NCBI RefSeq assembly: GCF_900090295.1
Contig: NZ_LT607753.1
Coordinates: forward strand, 3,968,001-4,032,000
Direction: 5' to 3'
DNA: 64,000 nucleotides
DNA from: Micromonospora coxensis
GTDB lineage: Bacteria > Actinomycetota > Actinomycetes > Mycobacteriales > Micromonosporaceae
Part shown: one piece after another, positions 32,827-41,817 of the stretch
Numbering within the stretch: the first letter of the stretch is position 1
Layout: each line of letters opens with the position of its first letter
Program-made: the position numbers and the translations under genes
The notes under the pieces: generated by a model
Told to the model about the DNA's origin: nothing
Seen by the model: the letters and a program-made list of their open reading frames with translations, nothing else
Databases searched by the model: none

Positions 32827-34164
32827 TCAGGACCGCGTCGACTGACCGATCAGGTACGAGTCGACGCTCGCTTGGACCTGGAGGTCGACCTGGAAGCGCC
32901 GCTGCCAGGCGACGGCGGCCCGGCCTCCGGGGGTCACCGCGGCGGTCGGCATCGTGCCGTTCGGCACCACCACCTGCGTGGCGCCGAACGTCCCCGACCG
33001 GTTCACCCGCCGCGCGGCGATGCTGCTGACCGAGCCGTCGATCCCCTGCCCCTGCCAGACCACGATGCCGTCACCGTCGTCGTCGACCCGGACGGAGTGC
33101 ATCCGGCCGAAGGCCGACAGCAGGACCGGCTCTCCGACCGTCCCGGTCCGGCTGACCGCGGCGGAGTACAGGTGCCCCCGCTCGAACAGGTCCCAGGTCA
33201 GCAGCATGTCGCCGTCGAGGTCGCCGGCGATCGAGTAGTTCACCGGGTCGGTGTGCGCGGAGGGGGTGAGCTGGCGGACGTCGCCGACGGTCCCCTCGCG
33301 GGACAGCCAGCGGCCCCAGATCTGATCGCTCTGGTCGGCGGCGGTCCAGTGCCGCCAGGTGACGAGCGCATCGCCGTCCCGGTCCACGGTCACCTTGGCG
33401 GTGAAGTGGCGGTCGATCGGCGAGAGGGGCGCCGACACCGTCCTGAGTTCACCGAGGGTCCCGTCGGCGCGGAGCGTCCGGGCCTGCACGACGTTGTCGT
33501 TGGCCCAGGCGAGGACGGCGTCGCCCTCCCGGTCGTACGCCACCGCCGGGGTCTCCGCGTGCGCGGGGGTCGTGGCGAGCGCCACGGCCGGCGACAGGGA
33601 TCCGCTGCTGCTCCAGCGGCGCATCATCGGGCGGACGGCGACGTCCTCGTCCCACTCGATCCAGGTGATCACGGCGTCACCGTCGGCGTCGACGGCGACG
33701 TTCGTCCCGTGCACCGTCAGGCCGGCGCCGGACAGCTCCACGAGCGGACCGAGCACCCCGTACCGGGAGACGCGCCGCGCGTAGGCGTGGTAGTCGACGC
33801 CGTCGTACGCGTGCCACACCACGAGCGCGTCGCCGTCGTCGTCCAGGGCGACCTTCGGCGCACGCGGGTCCTGCCCGTACGGCGACACGGTGGTGGTGGC
33901 GCCCCAGGTGCCCCGGTAGCTGCGGGGCTTGATCTGGACGTACCGGTAGCGCGGGTAGGTGTGGTCCTCCCGCACCCAGGTGAAGAGCGCGTCGCCCTGC
34001 CGGTCGAAGGCCTGGTGCTGGTCGTAGGAGTCGTAGCCGGCCGGGGATATCGAGGCCGGTGCGCCGAGCGCGGCCGAGGCGGCCGTCGGTGCCGAGACGA
34101 GACAGGTGAGGGAGAGGGTGACCGCCATGGTCGCGGCAAGAGGTCGCAGCCTTCTGCGGGTCAT
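32827..34164 (-). CDS. Secreted eight-repeat protein with DxDGDA motifs
   Basis: 445 residues. A Sec signal peptide (RRRLRPLAATMAVTLSLTCLVSAPTAASA) is followed by about eight repeats of 45-55 residues, each with a core like VDADGDAVITW: VALDDDGDALVVW, VAVDADGDAVITW, VAYDREGDAVLAW, VTVDRDGDALVTW, IAGDLDGDMLLTW, VRVDDDGDGIVVW and more. The acidic loops could bind calcium, and the number of repeats suits a beta-propeller. I do not know a function. ATG 34164 is chosen because the signal peptide begins there, 24 codons inside the longer frame. Exported and probably extracellular. Confidence 0.75.
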   Translation of the reverse strand: MTRRRLRPLAATMAVTLSLTCLVSAPTAASAALGAPASISPAGYDSYDQHQAFDRQGDALFTWVREDHTYPRYRYVQIKPRSYRGTWGATTTVSPYGQDPRAPKVALDDDGDALVVWHAYDGVDYHAYARRVSRYGVLGPLVELSGAGLTVHGTNVAVDADGDAVITWIEWDEDVAVRPMMRRWSSSGSLSPAVALATTPAHAETPAVAYDREGDAVLAWANDNVVQARTLRADGTLGELRTVSAPLSPIDRHFTAKVTVDRDGDALVTWRHWTAADQSDQIWGRWLSREGTVGDVRQLTPSAHTDPVNYSIAGDLDGDMLLTWDLFERGHLYSAAVSRTGTVGEPVLLSAFGRMHSVRVDDDGDGIVVWQGQGIDGSVSSIAARRVNRSGTFGATQVVVPNGTMPTAAVTPGGRAAVAWQRRFQVDLQVQASVDSYLIGQSTRS

Positions 34165-34362
34165 CGGTGAGGCCTCCGAACATTCCGGGTTCAGGCGGTG
34201 ACTTCCGGTAGCGTGACGGGCCGGTCGAGCGGGCATCGCGCGGCAGAGGCGCTGCTCTCGCCCTCGTTACGGCCGGTCGGAGCATAGAGGAAGTCGCCGA
34301 CGCCCGTGGCCCGGTGCGGTCAGCGCACCGATGTGGACGGACGCCACGTTGCCCGGCACGCA

Positions 34363-34368
34363 TAGCCT
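34363..34368 (+). promoter_or_regulatory. -10 element for leaderless membrane protein gene
   Basis: TAGCCT, 6 nt before GTG 34375. Confidence 0.5.
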
Positions 34369-34374
34369 GCGGGG

Positions 34375-34935
34375 GTGAACTGGTCGACTCTCGCCGGGAC
34401 GATCCTGACGCTCGCCGCCGGCGCCCTCATCGGTCTGGTGCCCGCGCTGCTGATCGAGCGGCGCAAGGAGAGGCGTCAGCTGGCGACCCGGTGGGACGCC
34501 CCGCTCTACGAGCTGAGCGTGGAGTTCGCCTCGGCGGTCCGGATCTTCCGCCACGCGGCCTCCCGGCTGGCGGACGCGTCGGACCCGGTCGATCACCGGG
34601 AGCGTACGGAGGAGGAACGGCAGCGGTTGAACGCCCTGCTCGAACAGATCCGGCTGGTCGGTGACGAGCGGGTGCAGCGCGCCGCGCGGATGGTGGTCCG
34701 CCACTCGTGGGCGGTGCTGCGGGTGGTCGAGGGGCACGAGGACGAGCGCGCGGCGGAGTATCCCGGCCGGTCGCCGGAGACCCGCCTGACCGACGCGCTG
34801 CACGAGTTCATCCGTGCCGTACGGGTGCAGCTGCGGGTGCCGAACGCGGAGCGGATCGCCTCCGACGAGCCCGACGACTGGCCGGAACTGGCCGGCGGGC
34901 AGCGTCCGTTCCGGATCGGCCTGCCGTCCCGCTGA
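34375..34935 (+). CDS. Membrane-anchored helical protein of unknown function
   Basis: 186 residues from GTG 34375. One N-terminal membrane helix (ILTLAAGALIGLVPALLI) is followed at once by a positive stretch (ERRKERR), so the rest is cytoplasmic and helical, with charged coiled-coil-like segments such as 'ERTEEERQRLNALLEQI'. No domain recognised. It stands alone between convergent and divergent neighbours, and a strong hairpin follows. Confidence 0.7.
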   Translation: MNWSTLAGTILTLAAGALIGLVPALLIERRKERRQLATRWDAPLYELSVEFASAVRIFRHAASRLADASDPVDHRERTEEERQRLNALLEQIRLVGDERVQRAARMVVRHSWAVLRVVEGHEDERAAEYPGRSPETRLTDALHEFIRAVRVQLRVPNAERIASDEPDDWPELAGGQRPFRIGLPSR

Positions 34936-34964
34936 CGGTCCCACCGCGCCGACCGGCGGGGACG

Positions 34965-34997
34965 GCGAGGCCCGGACCGCGTCGGTCCGGGCCTCGC
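34965..34997. terminator. Bidirectional terminator
   Basis: A perfect 14-bp stem (34965-34978 with 34984-34997) and 5-nt loop between convergent genes. Confidence 0.85.
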
Positions 34998-35007
34998 GCG
35001 GTACGCC

Positions 35008-35721
35008 TCAGCCGTTCTCGCGGTCCGGGCTCTCCAGCCGGAAGAAGTTGCTCTGCCGGCCGTCGGAGCGTTCCTCCTGGTAGATGAAGTTGAGCCGGCG
35101 CTGGTCGAAGGTGGCGAACCAGTCGTCCCAGCTGATCTCGCGCAGCCGGTCCTCGCGCCCGTTGGCCGGGAAGTCGAACCGCAGCACGCCCGGGTGCCCG
35201 TCGTGCTCGCTGCCGTCCACCGTGGTCGGCAGTCCGCCGCGCGCCTCGGCCCACTGCCGGATCACGTCGTGGTCGGTGGTGACCAGGCTGCGGCCGGGCC
35301 GCTCCGGCTCGTCGTCCGGGGAGGTGATCTCCTGGGAGTACCGGACCGAGGACGAGGTGTGCGCCCCCGTCCGCGCCCCGCCGCCGTCGTCGGACCGGGA
35401 CGACCGGCCGCTGCCGGACGAGCGGGCGCCGCGCGTATCGGCGGCCGAAGACCCGGAGGAACGACCGGAACCGGTCCGGCCGCCCCCACCGGACGACGAA
35501 CCGTCTTTCAAGCTCTTGACCAGGGCCTTGACCAGCTGGTCCTTCTTCATCCCGTCGGTGCCGCCGACGCCGCGCCGGGCCAGCCGGCTGCGCAGCTCGT
35601 CGACCTTCAGCCGGGCGATCCCGCTCTCGTCGATGTCGGGGGTGTTCGGGGTCTGGTTGCCCGGAGGGTTCCTGGTCGCGGTCGAGCCGCCGCCGCGGCC
35701 CGAGGTGTTCTGCGTGGGCAT
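35008..35721 (-). CDS. SAP/Rho-N-like domain protein with conserved C-terminal domain
   Basis: 237 residues in three parts: residues 30-72 a helix-extended-loop-helix of the SAP or Rho-N type (IARLKVDELRSRLARRGV and GMKKDQLVKALVKSL), often nucleic-acid binding; residues 75-135 a Ser/Gly/Arg linker; and residues 140-237 a compact domain beginning LVTTDHDVIRQWAEARGG and ending 'NFIYQEERSDGRQSNFFRL', widespread in bacteria as a small uncharacterised protein. I infer a nucleic-acid-associated role. ATG 35721 follows a GAGAGGATG region. Confidence 0.75.
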   Translation of the reverse strand: MPTQNTSGRGGGSTATRNPPGNQTPNTPDIDESGIARLKVDELRSRLARRGVGGTDGMKKDQLVKALVKSLKDGSSSGGGGRTGSGRSSGSSAADTRGARSSGSGRSSRSDDGGGARTGAHTSSSVRYSQEITSPDDEPERPGRSLVTTDHDVIRQWAEARGGLPTTVDGSEHDGHPGVLRFDFPANGREDRLREISWDDWFATFDQRRLNFIYQEERSDGRQSNFFRLESPDRENG

Positions 35722-35839
35722 CGCACGTCATCCTCTCTCGACCCGTGTCCGTCGGTGCCGCCGCGTACGGCGGTCGGGCCTACGAGGAAGATCAGTACCC
35801 TCAGCGATCAGCTCAAACATGGCGCCGTCGCGACGCGGG

Positions 35840-36460
35840 CTACCCCCGGTACAGCGAGTCCAGGTACGCCGGGCCGTAGTGGCGCTCCAGGTCGGCGAGG
35901 CTCTCCGGCACCGCCTCCACCTCCTTGGCCAGCCGGGGCCGGGGCGGCAGCGCCTCCGGCCGCCAGCTCTCCGGCCGCCACAGCTCGGAGCGGAGGAACG
36001 CCTTCGCGCAGTGGTAGAAGATCTGCTCGACCGTCACCTCGACCGCCAGGACCGGGCGGTGCCCCTTGACCACCATGTCGTCGAACCACGGCGCGTCGCG
36101 GATCAGTCGGGCCCGGCCGTTGATCCGCAGCGTGTCGGTGCGGCCGGGGATCAGGAAGATCAGGCCGACGTGCGGGTTGTCGAGGATGTTGCGGTAGCCG
36201 TCGGCGCGCCGGTTGCCCGGCCGTTCCGGGACGGCGATGGTGGTGTCGTCCAGCACCCGGACGAAGCCGGCCGGGTCGCCCTTGGGGGAGACGTCGCAGC
36301 TGCCGTCCGCCCCGGCGGTGGCCACCAGGCAGAACGGCGACGCGGCCAGCCACTGCCGGTCCCGTTCGTGCAGCACCACCCGCTCCTTGGCGATCGCCCG
36401 CGGCGTCGGCGTCCCCAGCAGGTCCCGTAGCTCCTCCGGCGAGGTGATCTCCACCGTCAC
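35840..36460 (-). CDS. Pyridoxamine-5'-phosphate-oxidase-like FMN flavoprotein
   Basis: 206 residues of the split-barrel PPOX family, MSMEG_1061 type. 'PFCLVATAGADGSCDVSPKGDPAGFV' and 'PGNRRADGYRNILDNPHVGLIFLIPGRTDTLRINGRA' are the flavin-contacting segments. 'VEVTVEQIFYHCAKAFLRS' is the C-terminal family mark. GTG 36460 is preceded by GGGGGAGACGG. Substrate unknown. It is divergent from the DUF2231/Hsp20 operon. Confidence 0.85.
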   Translation of the reverse strand: MTVEITSPEELRDLLGTPTPRAIAKERVVLHERDRQWLAASPFCLVATAGADGSCDVSPKGDPAGFVRVLDDTTIAVPERPGNRRADGYRNILDNPHVGLIFLIPGRTDTLRINGRARLIRDAPWFDDMVVKGHRPVLAVEVTVEQIFYHCAKAFLRSELWRPESWRPEALPPRPRLAKEVEAVPESLADLERHYGPAYLDSLYRG

Positions 36461-36618
36461 GTCCGTCTCCCCCGTCCGTTGATCCTCCGGAGCGGCCGGT
36501 GGGATTCCGGCCCCCGCCCGTCAGCCTAGGCGGGCGTGGCGAGCGTGAGGTTTGCCCGCGACAGCGGCGGGTACCGCCTCACCCAGCGCCCCCGGACGCG
36601 AGCAGTGGGAGGCCCACC

Positions 36619-37125
36619 GTGGAGAGCAGACTCAAGGTGCTCGGCCATCCCGTGCACCCGATGCTGGTGATGTTCCCGGTGGCCCTCCTGGTCACCGGCA
36701 CGCTCTTCGACATCGTCGACACCGTCGGCGGTCCCGACTTCCTCGGCGAGGTGGCGTACTGGAACATCACGATCGGCCTGGTCGGCGGCCTGCTGGCCGC
36801 GGCGGCCGGCACCTTCGACCTGCTCGCCATCCCGGCCGGCACCCGCGCCAAGCGGGTGGCGCTCACCCACGCCGCCGCCAACGTCGCGGTGGTCCTGCTC
36901 TTCGCCGCCGTCTGGGTGGTCCGGCTCAACGCGGAGTCCCGGGCGGCCGGCGGCGCGCTGATCGCCATCGAGGTGGTCGGTCTGGCCCTGCTCGGCGTCA
37001 GCGCCTGGCTCGGCGGTGAGCTGGTCGACCGGCTCGGCGTGGGCGTGGACGCCGACGCCGGCCTGGACGCCCCCAGCTCACTGCGGTCCACCTCGGCCGC
37101 CCAGCGGATCGGAGAGATGCGATGA
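36619..37125 (+). CDS. DUF2231 membrane protein
   Basis: 168 residues with four membrane helices; 'VLGHPVHPMLVMFPVALLVTG' near the N-terminus is the signature of this family, with paired His that might bind haem or metal. GTG 36619 has GGGAGG upstream; the 40 codons before it in the same frame are intergenic-like. The gene overlaps hsp20 by ATGA (37122-37125), so the two are made together, and the GT9 gene follows 8 bp later. Function unknown; I infer a role in membrane stress given the Hsp20 partner. Confidence 0.82.
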   Translation: MESRLKVLGHPVHPMLVMFPVALLVTGTLFDIVDTVGGPDFLGEVAYWNITIGLVGGLLAAAAGTFDLLAIPAGTRAKRVALTHAAANVAVVLLFAAVWVVRLNAESRAAGGALIAIEVVGLALLGVSAWLGGELVDRLGVGVDADAGLDAPSSLRSTSAAQRIGEMR

Positions 37126-37664
37126 CGGAACAGTCCGGAGGGTTCGGCCGGGGATGGCGGGGGCGGCAACAGGGCTGGGACCCGATGGGGGAGCTCCAGT
37201 CGCTGCGCTCCGAGCTGAGCCGCCTGGTCGGTGGCGGCCGTGGCGCGTCCCCGGACGTCGAGCTGGCCGAGACGGCCGACGGCTGGGAGGTGGTCGTCCG
37301 GCTGCCCGGCGTCGCGCCCGAGGAGGTCGCCGTCGAACTGGACGACCGGGAGCTGTGCGTCCGGGCCCGTTCCGAGGCCGAGGTCAACGCCGACCAGGGC
37401 ATCCCGGGCGGCTTCGAGACGCGCGGCTTCGAGTACCGCGTCGACCTGCCGTCCCGGGTGGACCCGGAGGCCATCGACGCGGTGATGGACCACGGCCTGC
37501 TCCGCGTCCACCTGCCCCGGGCGAAGCGGCCCGCGCCGCGCACCATCACCGTCGGCCGTGCCGGCTACCGCGGCGGTCCCGCCGCCGGGGGTACGACCAC
37601 GGTGACCGACCCCGCGGCGGACCGGGAGCTGCACCACCCCGACACCGCCCTCGACCGGCCGTAG
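37122..37664 (+). CDS. Hsp20/alpha-crystallin small heat-shock protein
   Basis: 180 residues. The alpha-crystallin domain (about 43-140) has 'PDVELAETADGWEVVVRLPGVAPEEVAVELDDRELCV' in parts and the closing 'VDPEAIDAVMDHGLLRVHLP', the GLLxVxxP-type motif. It is an ATP-independent holdase. The N-terminal arm is Gly/Arg-rich and the C-terminal arm long (40 residues), lacking a clear IxI motif apart from ITV. Coupled to DUF2231 upstream. I saw no HAIR or CIRCE element ahead of the operon. Confidence 0.88.
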   Translation: MTEQSGGFGRGWRGRQQGWDPMGELQSLRSELSRLVGGGRGASPDVELAETADGWEVVVRLPGVAPEEVAVELDDRELCVRARSEAEVNADQGIPGGFETRGFEYRVDLPSRVDPEAIDAVMDHGLLRVHLPRAKRPAPRTITVGRAGYRGGPAAGGTTTVTDPAADRELHHPDTALDRP

Positions 37665-37671
37665 GGATCGC

Positions 37672-38799
37672 GTGGGCACCCCGTCCCTGCTCGGCCCGGT
37701 GGGCGAGCGCGTCCCCGACGTCGCCCGGATCGCCGTGCTGCGGGCCAACGCGCTCGGCGACTTCATCTTCCTGCTGCCCGCCCTGGAGTCGCTGCGGGCC
37801 GCGTACCCGGAGGCGGAGATCGTGCTGCTCGGCGCGCCGTGGCACGCGGCGCTCTGGCGCGACCGGCCCGGCCCGGTGGACCGGGTGCTGGTGATCCCCC
37901 CGGCCCCCGGCATCCGCGACCCCGGCCCCGGCGAGGAACCCGGCTCCATGGACGACTTCCTGGACGCGGTGGCCGGGGAGCGCTTCGACCTGGCGTTGCA
38001 GGTGCACGGCGGCGGCGGCAACTCCAACCCGCTCGTCAACCGGATGGGCGCCCGGGTCACCGCCGGGCTGCGGGCCGAGGGCGCGCCCCCGCTGGACCGC
38101 TGGATCCGGTACGTCTACTACCAGCACGAGGTGATCCGCTACCTGGAGGTCACCGCGCTGGTCGGCGCGCCGGCCGTCACGATCGTCCCGGCGCTGACCG
38201 TCACCGACACCGACCGTGCCGAGGCGCGCGACGTGCTGGGCGCGCCCGTGGGACCGCGCGTCGCGGTGCACCCCGGGGCCACCGACAGCCGCCGACGCTG
38301 GCCCGCCGAACGTTTCGGCGAGGTCGCCCGGGCGCTGCACCGCGACGGGTACGAGGTGCTGGTCACCGGCACCCCCGCCGAGCAGGAGCTGGTCGACGCG
38401 GTGGTCGCCTCGGCCGGCGTGCCGGTGCGCCCGCAGGTCGGCACGCTCAGCCTCGGTGGGCTGGCCGCCGCGTACGAGGGGTGCGACCTGCTGGTCTCCA
38501 ACGACACCGGCCCGCTGCACCTGGCCGGCGCGGTGGGCACCGCCACGGTCGGCGTCTACTGGCTCGGCAACCTGATTAACGGGGCGACCCCGCTGCGCGC
38601 CCGGCACCGCCCGATCGCCTCCTGGACGACCCACTGCCCGGTCTGCGGCGTGGACTGCACCCCCGGGATCTACCCGCACCGTCCCGGCGACGGTGACTGC
38701 CCGCACCGGGACTCGTTCGTCACCGACGTGCCGGCGATCGAGGTGCTGGAGGCCGCCGCCGAACTGCTGCACCCGGAGCCGGGCGCACCTCGCGTCTGA
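37672..38799 (+). CDS. Glycosyltransferase family 9 (heptosyltransferase-like)
   Basis: 375 residues. GT9 marks: 'RIAVLRANALGDFIFLLPALESLR' at the start, 'VAVHPGATDSRRRWPAERFGEVARAL' in the middle, and 'GCDLLVSNDTGPLHLAGAVGTATVGVYW' with the Asp-x-Gly nucleotide-sugar loop. A Cys-rich segment (HCPVCGVDCTPG) near 310 is unusual and may bind metal. GT9 enzymes in Gram-negatives add ADP-heptose to LPS; the HldE-like gene 1 kb away, which would make ADP-heptose, supports the same donor here with a different acceptor. It starts at GTG 37672. Confidence 0.85.
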   Translation: MGTPSLLGPVGERVPDVARIAVLRANALGDFIFLLPALESLRAAYPEAEIVLLGAPWHAALWRDRPGPVDRVLVIPPAPGIRDPGPGEEPGSMDDFLDAVAGERFDLALQVHGGGGNSNPLVNRMGARVTAGLRAEGAPPLDRWIRYVYYQHEVIRYLEVTALVGAPAVTIVPALTVTDTDRAEARDVLGAPVGPRVAVHPGATDSRRRWPAERFGEVARALHRDGYEVLVTGTPAEQELVDAVVASAGVPVRPQVGTLSLGGLAAAYEGCDLLVSNDTGPLHLAGAVGTATVGVYWLGNLINGATPLRARHRPIASWTTHCPVCGVDCTPGIYPHRPGDGDCPHRDSFVTDVPAIEVLEAAAELLHPEPGAPRV

Positions 38800-38836
38800 C
38801 CGTCCCCGGTGGGTGTCGACGCGGGACCGAGCGGGG

Positions 38837-39715
38837 TCAGGCCGGTTGCGGGGTGTCCGAGTCGGCGAGCACGACCTCCCACGCCTCCACGTCCCGCTCG
38901 GTGACCGTGGTCGGCGACTCCAGGTGGTACGCCCCGCTGGGCAGGACACCGGCGCCGCCGTGGCGCGCCAGCACCGCGAGCTGCGCGGCGACGTCCTCGC
39001 CCTGGTGCTTCTCCTGCACCCGACGCCAGAAGTCGAAGCCGCCGGAGTCCACCAGCGCGGCCCGGTCGTACAGCACGCAGCCGCCGATCCAGGAGACCTT
39101 GTACGCCCGCCAGGCCCCCGGCGGCAGGTCCAGCTTGCGGGTCACGTGCAGCAGGTTCGCCGCCGGGTGGATCGACGCCCGGTCCCACTCGGGGCTGCCC
39201 GGCCGGATCCGCTCGGGCACCACCGGCCCGTCCCACTCCTCGTAGTGCGCGTGCGTCTCCGGGCGCACGTCGTCGGCGTACGACAGACCGTGCACCGCGT
39301 TGCCCACGAAACCGCAGCCCAGCTCCCCGATCGCGGTGACCAGCCGGTGCAGGGTCCCCGGTTCCAGCCAGACGTCGTCGTCGAGGCAGAGCACGTACCG
39401 GGCCACCGACCGGTCCAGCAGGTACGCGCGGTGTTCGGCCAGCCCGCGCCGGGGCAGCCGGCGGGTCAGCAGCACCGGGTGTCCCCGGTGGCGCAACGCC
39501 CGGACCATGGTGGCCGCCGCCGGGTGCGCGTACGCCGGCTCCCCGTCGGACTGGTCGCTGACCACCACGCCGAAGCCGTCGACGCCCTCCTGGGCGGCCA
39601 GCCCGGAGAGGGTGACCGCCAGCTCGGCGGGACGGTTGCGGGTGGGCACCAGCACGTCGAGCTGCCGGGGCCGGCGGAAGTCCTCGGCCGTGCCGAGGTC
39701 GAGCGGTCGGTTCAC
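38837..39715 (-). CDS. Glycosyltransferase family 2
   Basis: 292 residues with the GT-A fold: 'LDVLVPTRNRPAELAVTLSGLAAQ' at 18-41, 'LCLDDDVWLEPGTLHRLV' (the DxD-type metal site) near 110-127, and a later 'SWIGGCVLYDRAALVDSGGFDFW' acceptor-side segment. The GTG start overlaps the hldE-like stop (GTGA, 39712-39715), so the two are translated together, and this enzyme probably acts in the same glycan pathway. Cytoplasmic, no membrane helix. Confidence 0.88.
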   Translation of the reverse strand: MNRPLDLGTAEDFRRPRQLDVLVPTRNRPAELAVTLSGLAAQEGVDGFGVVVSDQSDGEPAYAHPAAATMVRALRHRGHPVLLTRRLPRRGLAEHRAYLLDRSVARYVLCLDDDVWLEPGTLHRLVTAIGELGCGFVGNAVHGLSYADDVRPETHAHYEEWDGPVVPERIRPGSPEWDRASIHPAANLLHVTRKLDLPPGAWRAYKVSWIGGCVLYDRAALVDSGGFDFWRRVQEKHQGEDVAAQLAVLARHGGAGVLPSGAYHLESPTTVTERDVEAWEVVLADSDTPQPA

Positions 39716-41724
39716 GCGGTCCTGCCCGTGCTCTGCGGTGTGACGCCGTCCTGCGGCGTGTCCTGCGAGGTGGCCGGCGACATCGGGCGGGTGGCCCCAC
39801 CGGGCCGGGTCGGCTGCGCCGACGAGGCCGCTTGGGCGCGGATCCGCTCGATGATGGCCGAGGTGGAGCGGTCCGGCACGTACCCGAGGGTGCGGACCTG
39901 GCCGCCGAGCCGCCGTACCAGCGGGGCCTCGGGCACCATCTCCGGCGGGTAGTCGCCGCCCTTGACGTAGACGTCGGGGCGGACCGTCTCGATCAGTCCG
40001 GCCGGTGAGTCCTCCTCGAAGACCACCACGTGGTCCACGCAGGAGAGCGCGGCCAGCAGCGCGATCCGGTCCTCCACCGGGTTGACCGGCCGGTCCGGTC
40101 CCTTCAGCCGTCGGACGCTGCCGTCGGAGTTGACCGCCACCACCAGCAGGTCACCCAGGGCGCGGGCCTGTTCCAGGTAGCGCACGTGCCCGGGGTGCAG
40201 CACGTCGAAGCAGCCGTTGGTGAAGACGATGGCCCGGCCGGCCCGACGGTGGTCGGCCACGATCGCGGCCAGCTCGTCCTTGCCGACCAGGGTCGGGTGG
40301 GCGGTGCCGTCCGGGGTCGTGCCGAGCGCGGCGAGCAGGTCCTCGCGCCGGCACACGCAGGTGCCGGTGTCCGACACGGTGATCGTCGCGGCGAGCTGGG
40401 CGAGTTGGGCGGCGGTGGCCAGCGGCGCGTCGGCGGCCAGCGCCAGCGTCATCGCCGCCAGGTACGCGTCCCCCGCGCCGACCGCGTGGCTGGCCGGGAC
40501 CGGTGTGCTGTGGCTGCGGCGCGGCTCGCCGTCCGCACCGGCGACCACCGCCCCCTCGGTGTCCAGGGTCACCGCCACCACGTCCGCGCCGGTGTGTTCA
40601 CGCAGCTCGGCCAGGCGGGACTCGGCGAGCAGCGCCCGGTCGACGCCCTCACCGGCCGAGGTGTTCACGGTGACTCCGGTGCCGGTGACGGTCAGCCCGT
40701 CCCCGGTCATGGCCACCCGGTCCTCGCCGGGCGTCGGCTCGCCGGTCGGGGCGCCGGGCGTCCGGGCGCCGCCCGGGAGCGGCCCGACGGTCAGGCCGGC
40801 GTCGTCCGGGGCCGGCCCGCCGGTGGGAACCGCGCCGCGCCCGTCGTCCGCGCCGAGGTGTCCGGTCGGGGCTTGGCCGAAGCCGGGCGGGTCGGTGCTC
40901 AGGTGCCGCTCACCCGCGCCGCCCGGGGCGGCCCCGACGACGAGTTCGGACGGGCCGTCGGCCGGATCGGACGGCGGGTGGTCGAGGTGCAGGGCGTTGC
41001 CCGCGCGGGCCGGGGCGGGCGGTGCGCCGAAACCGGCGGCGGCGCGGGCCAGCAGCCGGGTCGCCTCGGCGAAGCTCGGGGTCACCACGGTCGGCGTGAG
41101 CCCTCGCCAGTCGGCCAGGTCGTGCGCGTCGAGCGCCACGGTGCCGAACCGGTTCCGGTTGGCGACCAGCCAGGCGCGTACCGGCGCGGGCAGCGCGCCC
41201 AGGCCGTAGTCGCAGACCACCAGGGTGGGCGTCGCGCCACCACCGACCGCCTTCAGCTCCTCGGTCGCGCAGTCCAGCGCGGTGAGCAGCCGTCCCACGC
41301 CGTCGGCGTCGAGCGGGTCCTCCGGGTCACCGGAGTCCTCCCGCAGCAGGATCTGGTTGCCGGCCAGCATCCGCCGCTTCACCGGCGTCGGGCGGTGCTG
41401 CTGGCCGACCGTACGGTCCCAGACGCCGGCCCGGTCCAGGCAGTCGTGCAGTTCGTCGCCGGCCACGTCGGCGCCGACCGGGGCGACCAGCAGCGCCCGG
41501 CCGCCCAGGGTGGCGATGTTGACCGCCGTGTTGGCGGCCCCGCCGGCCGCGGAGATGCGCCGGCGCAGGGTGAGGACCGGGGCGGGTGCCTCGCGGCAGA
41601 GCCGGTCGGACTCGGCGAACCGCCACTCGTCGAGCATGGCGTCGCCGACGACCAGGACGGGACGCCCGAGCCAGCTCTCCACGACGGTGGACAGCCGGCG
41701 CTGTTCCGCTGCTGCTCCTGCCAT
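39712..41724 (-). CDS. hldE: HldE-like bifunctional heptose-7-phosphate kinase / heptose-1-phosphate adenylyltransferase
   Basis: 670 residues. Residues 15-440 are a PfkB/ribokinase-type kinase: 'AGGAANTAVNIATLGG' and the catalytic GAGDAYLA near 416-423. Residues 490-640 are a nucleotidyltransferase with FTNGCFDVLHPGHVRYL near 501-517 and 'NSDGSVRRLKG'. Together they would make ADP-heptose from heptose-7-phosphate, with the phosphatase step by GmhB, not seen here. E. coli HldE has about 477 residues; the excess is a low-complexity Pro/Gly/Asp insert of about 130 residues (about 231-361) within the kinase and a 40-residue tail. ATG 41724 is the first good start. Cotranslated with GT2. Confidence 0.85.
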   Translation of the reverse strand: MAGAAAEQRRLSTVVESWLGRPVLVVGDAMLDEWRFAESDRLCREAPAPVLTLRRRISAAGGAANTAVNIATLGGRALLVAPVGADVAGDELHDCLDRAGVWDRTVGQQHRPTPVKRRMLAGNQILLREDSGDPEDPLDADGVGRLLTALDCATEELKAVGGGATPTLVVCDYGLGALPAPVRAWLVANRNRFGTVALDAHDLADWRGLTPTVVTPSFAEATRLLARAAAGFGAPPAPARAGNALHLDHPPSDPADGPSELVVGAAPGGAGERHLSTDPPGFGQAPTGHLGADDGRGAVPTGGPAPDDAGLTVGPLPGGARTPGAPTGEPTPGEDRVAMTGDGLTVTGTGVTVNTSAGEGVDRALLAESRLAELREHTGADVVAVTLDTEGAVVAGADGEPRRSHSTPVPASHAVGAGDAYLAAMTLALAADAPLATAAQLAQLAATITVSDTGTCVCRREDLLAALGTTPDGTAHPTLVGKDELAAIVADHRRAGRAIVFTNGCFDVLHPGHVRYLEQARALGDLLVVAVNSDGSVRRLKGPDRPVNPVEDRIALLAALSCVDHVVVFEEDSPAGLIETVRPDVYVKGGDYPPEMVPEAPLVRRLGGQVRTLGYVPDRSTSAIIERIRAQAASSAQPTRPGGATRPMSPATSQDTPQDGVTPQSTGRTA

Positions 41725-41817
41725 GCCTTCCGGACTCCCCCGAGGGTCCCGGACCAAACCTGCGCACCGGCCGGCCCCGCCGAGGCATGTTTCACCCGCC
41801 GAGGGAAACAAGGCGGG

